A DNA stretch of 64,000 bases, from assembly GCA_001971685.1 (NCBI GenBank), contig CP019326.1:3162001-3226000 (forward strand), given 5' to 3'. Below are positions 47,401 through 55,940 of the stretch, one piece after another (the first letter of the stretch is position 1; each line of letters begins with the position of its first letter). The notes beneath the pieces are model-generated. The model was given only the letters and a program-made list of their open reading frames with translations, was not told where the DNA came from and did not search any database. Made by a program: the position numbers and the translations under genes. This DNA comes from Halomonas sp. 1513 (lineage in GTDB: Bacteria > Pseudomonadota > Gammaproteobacteria > Pseudomonadales > Halomonadaceae).

Positions 47401-47539
47401 GGCCATCTCGCTGGGCTTCGGCATGCTATTCGCCACCCTGATCCTGCTGATCCTGGTGCCGGTGCTCTACCTGAGCCTCGAGGGTCTGCGCGAACGTCTG
47501 ATCTCTCACACCGCGACACGCCCACAGGAGGCCCGCTGA
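44438..47539 (+). CDS. RND efflux transporter permease (AcrB superfamily)
   Basis: A 1033-residue inner-membrane proton-driven pump with 12 helices and two large periplasmic loops. Landmarks are PNLLMLLLIVGGLMA in TM1, FPAFEIEIVQISVSYPGATP, and ALGIVVDDAIMVGENIY in TM4 with the proton-relay Asp pair. It overlaps baeS by one base. Linkage to BaeSR suggests export of toxic small molecules or envelope stressors, as for MdtABC; the substrate is not known. Confidence 0.92.
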   Translation: MMRRGPIAWMVHHGVAPNLLMLLLIVGGLMASLTIKKEVFPAFEIEIVQISVSYPGATPEEVEQSILLPIEAELADIEGIDEVTATASEGSASLRATLIDGVEVMRVYQDIQQAVNAITTLPAAADPPRINLAGRSRSVLRLQVHGNVSDRALHDAAEEVRAELIASRGIAKAELSGNREREIQVWLDDEAMRRFDMTHGELAARIGDEALDLAGGRLSTQEGEWLIRYQGRRDDALAFAELPVGSTANGGIIRLGDVAEVRDGFAESDREVQYNGQPGLTIDVYQIGDQTPLGISEAVHAELDRLIANLPEGVTLSVARDSSEIYRDRLDLLLKNAWLGLALVMVMMALFLEARLAFWVTLGIPTAFLGAMLFLPWIGVSINMMSMFAFIIALGIVVDDAIMVGENIYSYREQGHSLREAAVRGARELATPITFAILSNIVAFLPLLFLPGFLGMIFAMVPLVVITVFVMSLVEALFILPAHLAHGASRRPTPRWQRPLEHVRRSMQGGLTRFTERRFAPLLQRALDQRALTISLAVAVLAVALAYAMSGRLGFSLMPRVESDQVQASVTLPVGSPMADDRRVRDQLMEAAERLAERDDGPHFTGTRTRLDGDSLEVLLQLDPASLDAWPPSRVAREWRELSGELTNVQAARFESDVGGPGRGAGLTLRLSHPDSNVLEAASLRLADELAQFGGLTDIDSGLGDGLPQLEVRLSAEGRALGLSGSDLAAQLRGPLQGVTAVEQHAGRTSVSVEVRLPPQSRDSLSELYQLPIRTAEGVEVPLARVADIDIGRASTTLRRTDGRRDITVTADLDGDAQVNQVLATLQEQVFPGVEAAYPGLEIGLGGRQQDTADNLATLKTAMWLTLAAIYCLLAIPFRSYLQPLLVMAAIPFGVIGAVGGHLIMGFGLSIVSLLGMLALSGVVINDALVLIDYANRRRREGMAAREAIVAAATRRLRPIMMTTMTTFLGLAPMIFETSRQARFMIPMAISLGFGMLFATLILLILVPVLYLSLEGLRERLISHTATRPQEAR

Positions 47540-48981
47540 TGCCCGCCTACACATCTCGCCGGCCGGTGGTATCGCGCCTCGGCGTCAAGCTGTTCGTGAT
47601 CATCCTGGCGGTCAACGTACTGATCGCCGGCATGGTGTTCCTGGCCGTGTCGCGCAGCATCGACCGCGGCTTCATCGACTACCTGGAGACCACCCAGACC
47701 AGCCGCGCCGAGACCCTCGCCGAAGGCCTCGCCGAGGAGTGGCAGCGGCGCGGCGACTGGCAGTGGCTACGCGATGACATGAGCGCCTGGCAGCGCCTGG
47801 TGCGTCGCCAGCTGTGGCCCGGCGACGGCCCGCCCCCCCAGGGCATCGACCGGCGCCTGGGCGACCCCGGCGACTTCGTGCTCCACGACGCCAACGGCCT
47901 GCCGGTCATCGGCCTGCGCCCCAGCGAGGACGATGAGGTCGACGGCTCCGAACTGCACTGGCTACCGATCATCAGCCAGGGCGAGCAGGTCGGGGCTCTC
48001 GGCTATCGCCCTCCCCAGCAGCTGATGGCGCGCATGGACCGCATCTTCCTGTCACGACAGCAGCGCAACCTGGGCATCATCGTCGCCTCGCTGGCACTCG
48101 CTTCGCTGCTGCTGGCCGGTGGGCTGTCGTGGTGGCTGGGCGGGCGCACCGGCCACATGGCGCTGGCCACCCGGCGCCTCACCGAGGGCGACTACGACAT
48201 CCGCCTGCCGGAGCATGGCGGCGATGAGCTGTCGCGGCTATCCCACGACTTCAACGTGCTGGCGGCGACGCTGGAGGCCAACCGCGAGGCGCGCCAGCGC
48301 TGGGTATCCGACATCGCCCACGAGCTGCGCACCCCGCTGGCGGTGCTGCGCGGCGAGATCGAAGCGATGCAGGACGGTATCCGCCCGATGAACGAGGATA
48401 ACCTCGGCTCGCTGGCTCAGGAGGTCGGCCAGCTCGAGCGCCTGGTCGCCGACCTGCGGCTGCTGGCCCAGAGCGACGCCGGCGTGCTCGACGTATCGCT
48501 GGCGCCCCTCGATCTGGCCGAGACCCTGGCCGCACGCCTCGAGGAGCGCCGCGGCTGGCTGGCCGACCAGGGCCTCGAGCTAGAGGTACATATCACCGAC
48601 CAGGCGCCGATCCGCGGCGACCTGCAGCGCTTGCGCCAGCTGTGGCACAACCTGCTCGACAACACCTGCGCCTATACCCAGGCCCCCGGCCGGCTAAGGG
48701 TCAGCCTGACCTGCGATACGCAGGTCGTGCGCATCGTCTGGGAAGACACCGCCCCGGGGGTGCCCGAGCAGGAACTCGACCGTCTCACCGAGCGCCTCTA
48801 CCGGGTCGAGGGCTCGCGCAACCGCGCCAGCGGCGGCAGCGGACTGGGGCTGTCGATTGCCACCGCCCTGGTTACCGCCCACGGTGGCAGCATGCGGGCC
48901 TCGAATTCCCCCCTCGGCGGGTTATGCTGGACCCTCGAATTTCCACTGCTCAGGGAGAACGTGCATGAGCGCCACGCCTAA
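47539..48981 (+). CDS. baeS: Sensor histidine kinase BaeS-like
   Basis: A 480-residue inner-membrane kinase with TM1 (about 14-38), a periplasmic sensor domain (about 40-175), TM2 (about 178-200), HAMP (about 201-252), and a kinase core with His261 in VSDIAHELRTPLAVLRGEIE and G boxes including SGGSGLGLSIA. The H-box is very close to E. coli BaeS. It should sense envelope damage and phosphorylate the BaeR-like regulator encoded next, with which it overlaps by 17 bp. Confidence 0.92.
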   Translation: MPAYTSRRPVVSRLGVKLFVIILAVNVLIAGMVFLAVSRSIDRGFIDYLETTQTSRAETLAEGLAEEWQRRGDWQWLRDDMSAWQRLVRRQLWPGDGPPPQGIDRRLGDPGDFVLHDANGLPVIGLRPSEDDEVDGSELHWLPIISQGEQVGALGYRPPQQLMARMDRIFLSRQQRNLGIIVASLALASLLLAGGLSWWLGGRTGHMALATRRLTEGDYDIRLPEHGGDELSRLSHDFNVLAATLEANREARQRWVSDIAHELRTPLAVLRGEIEAMQDGIRPMNEDNLGSLAQEVGQLERLVADLRLLAQSDAGVLDVSLAPLDLAETLAARLEERRGWLADQGLELEVHITDQAPIRGDLQRLRQLWHNLLDNTCAYTQAPGRLRVSLTCDTQVVRIVWEDTAPGVPEQELDRLTERLYRVEGSRNRASGGSGLGLSIATALVTAHGGSMRASNSPLGGLCWTLEFPLLRENVHERHA

Positions 48982-49663
48982 GGAAACCGTGCTGATCGTC
49001 GAGGACGAGCCCAAGATCGCCAGTCTGGTGGCCGACTACCTCAGCGGCAGCGGCTTCGCCTCGCACCACCTCGACCACGGCGACAGCGTGGTGCCGTGGC
49101 TCGAGCAGCAGCAGCCCGACCTGGTGCTGCTCGACCTGATGCTGCCGGGTACCGACGGCCTGACCCTGTGCCGCCAGCTGCGCGAGCGCTGGCCGCGGCT
49201 GCCGGTGATCATGCTCACCGCGCGGGTAGAGGAGGTCGACCGCCTGCTGGGCCTGGAGCTCGGCGCCGACGACTATATCTGCAAGCCGTTCAGCCCCCGA
49301 GAGGTGGTGGCACGAATCAAGGCAGTGCTGCGCCGCAGCCGCGCCGCCGAGGTACCCGGCAGCGCCGAGAGCGCCGCGCTGGTCCTCGACGACGACGGCT
49401 GGCGAGCGCTGGCCGACGGCCACGACCTGGGTCTCACCGCCGTGGAGTTTCAGCTGCTCAAGGTGCTGATGAACGCCCCGGGGCGAATCTTCTCCCGCGA
49501 CCAGCTGATGGACCACATGTACCGCGACCATCGCATCGTCTCCGAGCGCACCGTCGACAGCCACATCAAGAAGCTGCGCAAGAAGATCAGCGACGTGTGG
49601 CCGGAGCGCGAGATCATCCGTTCGGTCTACGGCGTCGGCTACAAGTACCAGCCGGAGGAGTGA
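48965..49663 (+). CDS. baeR: OmpR-type response regulator BaeR-like
   Basis: A 232-residue regulator. The receiver domain has phospho-acceptor Asp57 in LVLLDLMLPGTDGLTLCR and the segment GADDYICKPFSPREVVAR, nearly the same as E. coli BaeR. The C-terminal winged helix (about 135-230) binds DNA. It lies between baeS and a Spy-like gene, and Spy is a known BaeR target in E. coli. It starts inside the end of baeS. Confidence 0.93.
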   Translation: MSATPKETVLIVEDEPKIASLVADYLSGSGFASHHLDHGDSVVPWLEQQQPDLVLLDLMLPGTDGLTLCRQLRERWPRLPVIMLTARVEEVDRLLGLELGADDYICKPFSPREVVARIKAVLRRSRAAEVPGSAESAALVLDDDGWRALADGHDLGLTAVEFQLLKVLMNAPGRIFSRDQLMDHMYRDHRIVSERTVDSHIKKLRKKISDVWPEREIIRSVYGVGYKYQPEE

Positions 49664-49670
49664 GACGCTG

Positions 49671-49710
49671 TTGCGCGATGGTTGCACCCTTGCTGCAACC
49701 TGATTGCACC
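49671..49710 (+). promoter_or_regulatory. TTGC direct repeats upstream of the spy-like gene
   Basis: TTGC occurs at 49671, 49682, 49690 and 49704, within TTGCACCCTTGCTGCAACC and after. The 11-bp period and the likeness to the motif before the RND operon suggest a common BaeR-type site in this 95-bp gap. Confidence 0.45.
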
Positions 49711-49758
49711 ACCGTAGCCGAGAGTGTCAGCGTCACCCTAAGGAACCAGGAGTCCAGC

Positions 49759-50442
49759 ATGATTCGAATGACCGTACGCAAGACCCTGATGCCGGCGCTG
49801 CTGGCGCTGGCCATCGCGCCGCTGTCGCTGGCCGTCAGCGCCGCCGACCACGGCGACGCTAGCGCCAAGGGCGAGCGCTACCAGCAGAAGCATGTCGAAC
49901 GCCTGGATGCGATGCAGGAGCGCCTGGGGTTCGGTGACGACACCCGCGCCGAACTGGAAGCCGCCCACGCCGAGCTGCACGATGCCCATCGCGACCTCAA
50001 GGACCAGGACTTTGCGTCCCGCGACGAGCGCCGTGACGCTTACCACGAGCTGCATGAACAGCACCGCGCCGCCCTCGACGAGATCCTCACCGACGAGCAA
50101 CGCGAGGAGCTGCGCAGCGCCATGCGCGAGAAGATGCAGGAGCGCCGCGCCGAGTACCGCGAAGCGATGCAGGAGCGCCTTACCACGCTGGTCGACGGCT
50201 GGGAGCTCAGCGACGCCGAGCGCGAGGCCCTGACCGAGGTACGCCAAGGCATGTACCGCGATATGCGCGAACTGCGTAGCCAGGCGTTCGACTCTCGCGA
50301 TGAGCGCCGCGAGGCCTACCGCGCCCTCCGCGACGAGCATCGTGCGGCGCTGGCCGAGATCCTCGACGAGCAGCAGCTCGAGGAGCTCAAGGCCACCATG
50401 CAGCCCAATGGTGGCAAGCACGGCCATCATCCCGACGCTTGA
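49759..50442 (+). CDS. Spy/CpxP-like periplasmic chaperone with an internal duplication
   Basis: A 227-residue periplasmic protein with a signal peptide (residues 1-28). It has two homologous helical halves: about 50-122 and 135-214. The pair QDFASRDERRDAYHELHEQH and QAFDSRDERREAYRALRDEH, with LTDEQREELRSAM and LDEQQLEELKATM, shows the repeat. E. coli Spy (about 138 residues before cleavage) has one such unit and works as a cradle-shaped dimer, so this may be a single-chain dimer. The tail is rich in His and Gly. It follows baeR and is followed by a strong terminator. Confidence 0.85.
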   Translation: MIRMTVRKTLMPALLALAIAPLSLAVSAADHGDASAKGERYQQKHVERLDAMQERLGFGDDTRAELEAAHAELHDAHRDLKDQDFASRDERRDAYHELHEQHRAALDEILTDEQREELRSAMREKMQERRAEYREAMQERLTTLVDGWELSDAEREALTEVRQGMYRDMRELRSQAFDSRDERREAYRALRDEHRAALAEILDEQQLEELKATMQPNGGKHGHHPDA

Positions 50443-50482
50443 GCCGCTGATCACGCCAGCGGGCGCCATCCCCCCTCTGCCC

Positions 50483-50515
50483 ACTGCCCGACACGTGCTG
50501 TCGGGCAGTTTTTTT
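50483..50515 (+). terminator. Rho-independent terminator after the spy-like gene
   Basis: ACTGCCCGACA-CGTGC-TGTCGGGCAGT forms a perfect 11-bp stem, and the T-run runs from 50509 to 50515. Confidence 0.93.
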
Positions 50516-50625
50516 GCTTAGCCGTATAGCACCCCGCGAGCCAGAACACAGCATCGTTGAATTACAGTTCAACTGCTCAGCCTCCCCTCGAGGGTTGAAG
50601 GTATCCGGCGACTCGCGTATTTTAT

Positions 50626-50641
50626 TTGAATGATCAATCAA
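50626..50641. promoter_or_regulatory. BetI-like operator candidate, distal
   Basis: TTGAATGATCAATCAA is nearly palindromic, with a perfect TGATCA centre and TTGA/TCAA arms. These arms resemble those of the larger palindrome at 50794. Confidence 0.45.
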
Positions 50642-50793
50642 TAAACGCTGTACGCGATGACTGCCGCCAAGCGGCGTGCAGTCTGCGTCGGCCACGCCAT
50701 CACGATCGGGCACCCAAGGTGCCAAAAGCGTCTCACGGCATGCCTCAATGCGGCATGCATTGCGAGTCATGTGGGCAAATGACGGTCATTGGC

Positions 50794-50825
50794 GTTATTT
50801 TGATTGCTCGAGCAATCAAAATAAC
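50794..50825. promoter_or_regulatory. 32-bp perfect palindrome upstream of betT, BetI-like operator
   Basis: The half site is GTTATTTTGATTGCTC and the other half is its exact inverse. TTGATTG...CAATCAA resembles the BetI boxes of choline genes in related bacteria. It ends 68 bp before the BCCT start codon. BetI is a TetR-type repressor released by choline. Confidence 0.7.
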
Positions 50826-50893
50826 AGCAGCACCCATGCCCGACACGCCGCACCGCGAGACACCATATCAACAACGCTAAGGGAGTCTGCCCA

Positions 50894-52924
50894 ATGGCGC
50901 ATGACCAACACCCCCCCGAACGCCGGGATCGGCTCAATCCGGCCGTCTTCCACGGTTCGGTCGCCGGCATCCTGGTATTCCTGGTCGTTACCATGACCTT
51001 CACCGAGCAGGCCGGCGCCTTCTTCGACGCCGGCCTGGCCTGGGTAAGCGCCACCTTCGGCTGGTACTACATGCTGGCGGTGGTCGCCTACCTGGTGTTC
51101 GTGGTACTGATCGGCTGCTCGCGGTTCGGCAGCATCCGCCTCGGCCCCGATCACTCGCGGCCGGAGTTCTCGCTGCTCTCCTGGTCGGCGATGCTGTTCG
51201 CCGCCGGCATCGGCATCGACCTGCTGTTCTTCAGCGTCGCCGAGCCGGTGGCCCACTACCTGGCACCGCCCGACCTCGACCCCGAGAGCCAGGCAGCGAT
51301 GCGTGCCGCCGTGGTGCAGACCTTCATGCACTGGGGGCTGTCCGGCTGGGGACTGTACGTGCTGATGGGCATGGCGCTGGCCTACTTCAGCTATCGCCAT
51401 CGCCTGCCGCTGGCGATCCGCAGCGCCCTCTACCCGCTCCTCGGCAAGCGCATCTACGGCCCCATCGGCCATGCAGTGGACATTACCGCGGTAATCTCCA
51501 CGGTGTTCGGTATCGCCACCAGCCTCGGCATCGGCGTGATGCAGCTCAACTACGGACTGACCTACATGTTCGACGTGCCCGAGAGCCTCTCAGTGCAGGT
51601 GATCCTGATCGCCCTGGTGGTGGTGATGGCGACCATCTCGGTGGTCAGCGGCGTCGAGAAGGGCATCCGCCGGCTCTCCGAGTTCAACATGCTGCTGGCG
51701 CTGGCGCTGCTGCTGTTCGTGCTGTTCCAGGGTCACACCCTGCAGCTGCTCGACATGGTGGTCAACAACGCTGGCGACTACCTGTCCGGCTTCATCGCCA
51801 AGAGCTTCGACACCTACGCCTTCGCCGGCGAAGAGGCCCAGGAGTGGAAGATGTGGTGGACGATCTTCTTCTGGGGCTGGTGGATCGCCTGGACGCCGTT
51901 CGTCGGCCTGTTCCTGGCGCGCATCTCGCGCGGGCGGACCATCCGTGAATTCGTGGCAGGCGCGCTGGGTATCCCGCTGGCGTTCATGATGGTGTGGATG
52001 TCGGTGTTCGGTAACAGCGGTATCGAGCTGGTCGCCAACCAGGGCGTCGCCGAACTCGGCGAACAGGCCCTGAGCACCCCGCAGACCACGCTCTACACCC
52101 TGCTCGAGCACTACCCCTGGGTGGGCCTGACCGCGGCGGTGGTGACCGTGCTCGGCATCGTCTTCTTCATCACCTCGGCGGACTCCGGGGCGCTGGTGCT
52201 GGCCAACTTCACCTCGATCCTCTCCGACGTCAACCACGACGCGCCGGTGGCCCTGCGCATCTTCTGGTCGGCGGTGATCGGCCTGATCACCATCGCCCTG
52301 CTGATGGCCGGCGGTCTGGCGGCGCTGCAGAGCGCCGTGGTGATCACCGCCCTGCCGTTCTCGCTGGTGATCTTCGCAATCATGGCCGGCATGTACCGCG
52401 CCCTGCGCATGGAGGGCGACAAGGCCGACGCCCGCCGCCGCATCGCCGGCACCGCGCCTGGCGGCGACTGGCGCGAGCGCCTCGACCGCGCGCTGGACAC
52501 CTCCAACCGCGCCGGCGCCGCGGCGACCATCGAACACTCGATCCGCCCGGCGCTGACCCAGTTCGCCCAGGAGCTCGAGAGTCGCGGCCAGGTCGCCAAC
52601 GTCAGCGAGGAGCAGGTCGAGGGTGAGCCGCTGCCGCGCCTGACCCTGCAGGTCGAGCTCGAGAACGCGCCGTTCTTCGTCTACCAGGTGTGCCCGCACC
52701 GCATGCGCACGCCGAGCTTCCTGCCGGTGGACGACGACTACTACGTGCGCCTCGACGTCTACCTGTCGGAAGGCGGCACCGGTCAGGACCTCAACGGCTA
52801 TACCCGCGGCCAGGTGATCGGCGACGTGCTCGCCGAGTACGAGCGCCACCTGCACTTCCTGTCACTGGCCGGCGAGAACGGCAGCGTTCCCGCCATGCCC
52901 GGCGCGGTAGGCGATACGCCCTGA
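50894..52924 (+). CDS. betT: BCCT family choline transporter, BetT-like
   Basis: A 676-residue inner-membrane carrier with 12 helices and a C-terminal cytoplasmic domain of about 170 residues, as in BetT. The segment AAGIGIDLLFFSVAEPVAHY is the BetT-type glycine-rich TM3 motif, and WWIAWTPFVGLFLARISRGRT is the BCCT signature in TM8 (each given to 20 residues or fewer). It should import choline for betaine synthesis under salt stress, and the long C-terminal domain is likely the osmosensor. AAGGGAG lies before the ATG. No bet genes are next to it. Confidence 0.9.
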   Translation: MAHDQHPPERRDRLNPAVFHGSVAGILVFLVVTMTFTEQAGAFFDAGLAWVSATFGWYYMLAVVAYLVFVVLIGCSRFGSIRLGPDHSRPEFSLLSWSAMLFAAGIGIDLLFFSVAEPVAHYLAPPDLDPESQAAMRAAVVQTFMHWGLSGWGLYVLMGMALAYFSYRHRLPLAIRSALYPLLGKRIYGPIGHAVDITAVISTVFGIATSLGIGVMQLNYGLTYMFDVPESLSVQVILIALVVVMATISVVSGVEKGIRRLSEFNMLLALALLLFVLFQGHTLQLLDMVVNNAGDYLSGFIAKSFDTYAFAGEEAQEWKMWWTIFFWGWWIAWTPFVGLFLARISRGRTIREFVAGALGIPLAFMMVWMSVFGNSGIELVANQGVAELGEQALSTPQTTLYTLLEHYPWVGLTAAVVTVLGIVFFITSADSGALVLANFTSILSDVNHDAPVALRIFWSAVIGLITIALLMAGGLAALQSAVVITALPFSLVIFAIMAGMYRALRMEGDKADARRRIAGTAPGGDWRERLDRALDTSNRAGAAATIEHSIRPALTQFAQELESRGQVANVSEEQVEGEPLPRLTLQVELENAPFFVYQVCPHRMRTPSFLPVDDDYYVRLDVYLSEGGTGQDLNGYTRGQVIGDVLAEYERHLHFLSLAGENGSVPAMPGAVGDTP

Positions 52925-52948
52925 TCCACGCTCAGGCAGTGACACCAC

Positions 52949-52972
52949 GCGGCGACTCTTCGGAGTCGCCGC
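52949..52972 (+). terminator. Hairpin terminator after betT
   Basis: GCGGCGACTC-TTCG-GAGTCGCCGC is a perfect 10-bp stem with a stable TTCG loop, followed by TTGTGTT. Confidence 0.8.
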
Positions 52973-53102
52973 TTGTGTTAACGCCCAGGTTGATCGCCGC
53001 TGCCCCCAAGCGAAGGGCGCCGGGGCAGTTGCACCCCCGCGAGTAGCGTGGAACACTGTTCGGCAACCCTATCTCACGGCCCAGGCCGATATTCGGATTA
53101 TC

Positions 53103-54161
53103 GTGACGACACCATCTATCTCAGCATCGCGCCCCCTGTGGCTGGCCCCGCTGGCGCTGGGCATTGCGCTTGCCAGCGGCTCGCTGCTGGCCGACGACGA
53201 CTGGCCGCTTGGTCACCACCCGTTGCCCGAAGACGGCAATATCATCGGCGAGCGCTACACCGTCGAGGTCGAGGGCGACGAGACCCTGCTCGATATCGCC
53301 CGTGCCCACAACGTCGGCTATGAAGAGATCCGCGCCGCCAACCCGGAGGTCAGCATCTGGATCCCCGGCGACGGCACCGAGGTGGTGATTCCCGCCAAGC
53401 ACATCCTGCCCGAGGCGCCTCGCGAGGGGCTGGTGGTGAATCTTGCCGAGCTGCGGCTCTACTACTTTCCGCCCACCGGCAACGGCGAGACCCCGCGGGT
53501 CGAGACCTACCCCATCGGTATCGGCCGCGAGGGCTTCAATACGCCGCTGGGCACCACCGAGACCACCATGCGCCTCGAGGACCCGGCCTGGTACCCGCCG
53601 CGCTCGATGCGCGAGGAGGCCGCCGAGCGCGGTGAACCGGCGCCAGCGGTGGTCCCGCCCGGGCCCGACAACCCGCTGGGCCGCCACGCCATTCTGCTGG
53701 ATATTCCCGGCTACCTGATTCATGGCACCAACATGCCCGACGGCATCGGCATGCGCGCCAGCCGCGGCTGCATCCGCATGTACCCGGAGGACATCGAACA
53801 CCTCTACCGCAATATCCCCAACGGTACCGCGGTCAATATCATCGACGACCACTTCAAGGTCGGCTGGGAGGAGGACACCCTCTACGTTCAGGCCTTCGCC
53901 CCCGCCGAGCAGCGCGAGGATGCCCTGACCCACCTGCTCGATCCTTTCGACAGGCTGCATCAGGCACTCGGCGACGATCTCCCGGCCATCGACTATGGCC
54001 AGCTACGCGACATCATGGAGACCGCCAACGGCGAGCTGGTGGCGGTCTATCCTCCTCCGGAACCGGTCGAGGAGGAGCCAGAGGTGCCGGAGCCCGGCGG
54101 TATCTATCGCTATGTCCTGGATGCCCCGGGCGGCATGTACCAGGAGCTGGTGGCCGGATGA
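53103..54161 (+). CDS. L,D-transpeptidase (YkuD/ErfK family)
   Basis: A 352-residue periplasmic enzyme that links peptidoglycan or attaches lipoprotein. It has a signal peptide (to about Ala30), a LysM-like segment (about 51-98, YTVEVEGDETLLDIARAHNV) and a YkuD domain with His207 in LIHGTNMPDG and catalytic Cys223 in ASRGCIRMYPED. A C-terminal proline/glutamate-rich part follows. The start codon is GTG at 53103. It stands alone between two hairpins. Confidence 0.92.
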   Translation: MTTPSISASRPLWLAPLALGIALASGSLLADDDWPLGHHPLPEDGNIIGERYTVEVEGDETLLDIARAHNVGYEEIRAANPEVSIWIPGDGTEVVIPAKHILPEAPREGLVVNLAELRLYYFPPTGNGETPRVETYPIGIGREGFNTPLGTTETTMRLEDPAWYPPRSMREEAAERGEPAPAVVPPGPDNPLGRHAILLDIPGYLIHGTNMPDGIGMRASRGCIRMYPEDIEHLYRNIPNGTAVNIIDDHFKVGWEEDTLYVQAFAPAEQREDALTHLLDPFDRLHQALGDDLPAIDYGQLRDIMETANGELVAVYPPPEPVEEEPEVPEPGGIYRYVLDAPGGMYQELVAG

Positions 54162-54192
54162 GCGGCCCGCTTGCAGTGTCCAGCAACGCCAA

Positions 54193-54214
54193 GGGCGCGA
54201 CCGAGGTCGCGCCC
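54193..54214. terminator. Bidirectional hairpin between the transpeptidase and exaC genes
   Basis: GGGCGCGAC-CGAG-GTCGCGCCC is a perfect 9-bp stem between two convergent genes. T-richness is weak on the plus side. Confidence 0.65.
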
Positions 54215-54254
54215 TGTTGGTTGAAACGCCCCGGCGCGGGCCGAGGCGGCAGGC

Positions 54255-55775
54255 TCAGAAGAAGCCCAGCGGGTTGATGTCGTAGCTGACCAGCAGGTTC
54301 TTGGTCTGCTGGTAGTGCTCCAGGGCCATCTTGTGGTTCTCGCGGCCGATGCCGGACTTCTTGTAGCCACCGAAGGCGGCGTGGGCCGGATACTGATGGT
54401 AGCAGTTGGTCCACACGCGCCCGGCCTGGATACCACGCCCCATGCGGAAGGCGACGTTGATATCGCGGGTCCACAGGCCGGCACCGAGGCCGAACTCGGT
54501 ATCGTTGGCAATGGCCAGGGCTTCTTCCTGGTCCTTGAAGGTGGTCACTGCCACCACCGGACCGAAGATCTCCTCCTGGAAGACGCGCATCTTGTTGTGG
54601 CCCTTGAGCAGCGTCGGCTGAACATAGAAGCCGCTGTTGAGCGCATCGTCCATGGTCTCCTTGCCCCCGCCGGTGAGGAACTCGGCGCCCTCCTCGCGGG
54701 CGATGTCCATGTACGACATGATCTTGTCGAACTGCTCCTCGGAGGCCTGGGCGCCGACCTGCACATCAGTGTCGAGCGGATTGCCGCGCTTGATCGACAG
54801 GGTGCGCTCCATGACCTTGGCCATGAAGTCGTCGTAGATGCTCTCCTGAATCAGCGCCCGCGACGGACAGGTGCAGACCTCGCCCTGGTTGAAGAAGGCC
54901 AGCACCAACCCTTCCGCCGCCTTGTCGATGAACTCCGGCTCGGCGTTCATGATGTCGGCGAAGTAGATGTTCGGCGACTTGCCGCCCAGCTCCACGGTGG
55001 AGGGGATGATGTTCTCGGCGGCGCACTTGAGCACATGCCCGCCGACCGGCGTGGAGCCGGTGAAGGCGATCTTGGCGATGCGCTTGCTGGTGGCCAGCGC
55101 CTGGCCCGCCTCGGCGCCGTAACCGTTGACGATGTTGACCACCCCCGGCGGCAGCAGGTCGCCGACCAGCTTCATCAGCTCAAGAATCGAGGCCGGGGTC
55201 TGCTCGGCGGGCTTGAGTACCACGCAGTTGCCGGCCGCCAGCGCCGGCGCCAGCTTCCAGGTGGCCATCAGGATCGGGAAATTCCAGGGAATGATCTGGC
55301 CCACCACGCCCAGCGGCTCGTGAAAGTGATAGGCCACGGTGTTGTTGTCGATGGCGCTTGACGTGTCTTCCTGGGCACGGATACAGCCGGCAAAGTAGCG
55401 GAAGTGGTCGACGGCCAGGGGCAGGTCGGCATTGATCGTCTCGCGCACCGCCTTGCCGTTGTCCCAGGTTTCGGCCACGGCAAGCATCTCGATGTTCTGC
55501 TCGATGCGATCGGCAATCTTGAGCAGGATATTGGAGCGCTCCGTGGTCGAGGTCCTGCCCCAGGCGGGGGCGGCCTGATGGGCGGCATCCAGCGCCTTGT
55601 CGATATCCTCGGCGGTAGAGCGCGGGATCTGGCAGAACACCTGGCCGTTGACCGGGCTGACGTTATCGAAATACTGACCCTTCACCGGCGCGACGAACTC
55701 GCCGCCGATATAGTTGCCGTAGCGCTCTTCGTAGGTCATTACGGATCCGGGCTGGCCGGGGTTGGCATAGATCAT
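54255..55775 (-). CDS. exaC: NAD-dependent aldehyde dehydrogenase, ExaC type
   Basis: A 506-residue aldehyde dehydrogenase with [20 protein letters not shown], the general base Glu in [13 protein letters not shown] and the nucleophile Cys in [15 protein letters not shown]; the CTC pair is typical of ExaC/AcoD-type acetaldehyde dehydrogenases. It would oxidise acetaldehyde or similar aldehydes. AGGAG lies 7 bases before the ATG at 55775. It is divergent from a LuxR-type response regulator gene, as in the Pseudomonas ethanol oxidation system. Confidence 0.9.
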   Translation of the reverse strand: MIYANPGQPGSVMTYEERYGNYIGGEFVAPVKGQYFDNVSPVNGQVFCQIPRSTAEDIDKALDAAHQAAPAWGRTSTTERSNILLKIADRIEQNIEMLAVAETWDNGKAVRETINADLPLAVDHFRYFAGCIRAQEDTSSAIDNNTVAYHFHEPLGVVGQIIPWNFPILMATWKLAPALAAGNCVVLKPAEQTPASILELMKLVGDLLPPGVVNIVNGYGAEAGQALATSKRIAKIAFTGSTPVGGHVLKCAAENIIPSTVELGGKSPNIYFADIMNAEPEFIDKAAEGLVLAFFNQGEVCTCPSRALIQESIYDDFMAKVMERTLSIKRGNPLDTDVQVGAQASEEQFDKIMSYMDIAREEGAEFLTGGGKETMDDALNSGFYVQPTLLKGHNKMRVFQEEIFGPVVAVTTFKDQEEALAIANDTEFGLGAGLWTRDINVAFRMGRGIQAGRVWTNCYHQYPAHAAFGGYKKSGIGRENHKMALEHYQQTKNLLVSYDINPLGFF

Positions 55776-55879
55776 GGCGTTGCTCCTGTCGGTTGTCGCT
55801 ATTGTCGTTATCGGTGATGCTCGCTTCAGTGTTGGACAGGCCGGCACTTCGCGACATACTGCCATGGCAGGAGCCAGCC

Positions 55880-55895
55880 TCCTCCCTTGGTAGGA
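55880..55895. promoter_or_regulatory. Inverted repeat between exaC and the response regulator gene
   Basis: TCCTCCCTTGGTAGGA matches its inverse at 12 of 16 positions. It lies in the 165-bp divergent gap, about 105 bp before exaC and 45 bp before the regulator gene. It could be the site of the LuxR-type regulator. Confidence 0.45.
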
Positions 55896-55940
55896 GACCC
55901 GCCTGCGATACCGCCAGCCAACTCAAGGAGCGCGCCACGC

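Larger units (their letters stand above)
50516..50893. promoter_or_regulatory. Upstream region of the choline transporter gene
   Basis: About 380 bp with no convincing gene. It is locally AT-rich around 50618-50650 and 50790-50825, where two palindromic operator candidates lie. The betT promoter is expected here. Confidence 0.6.
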
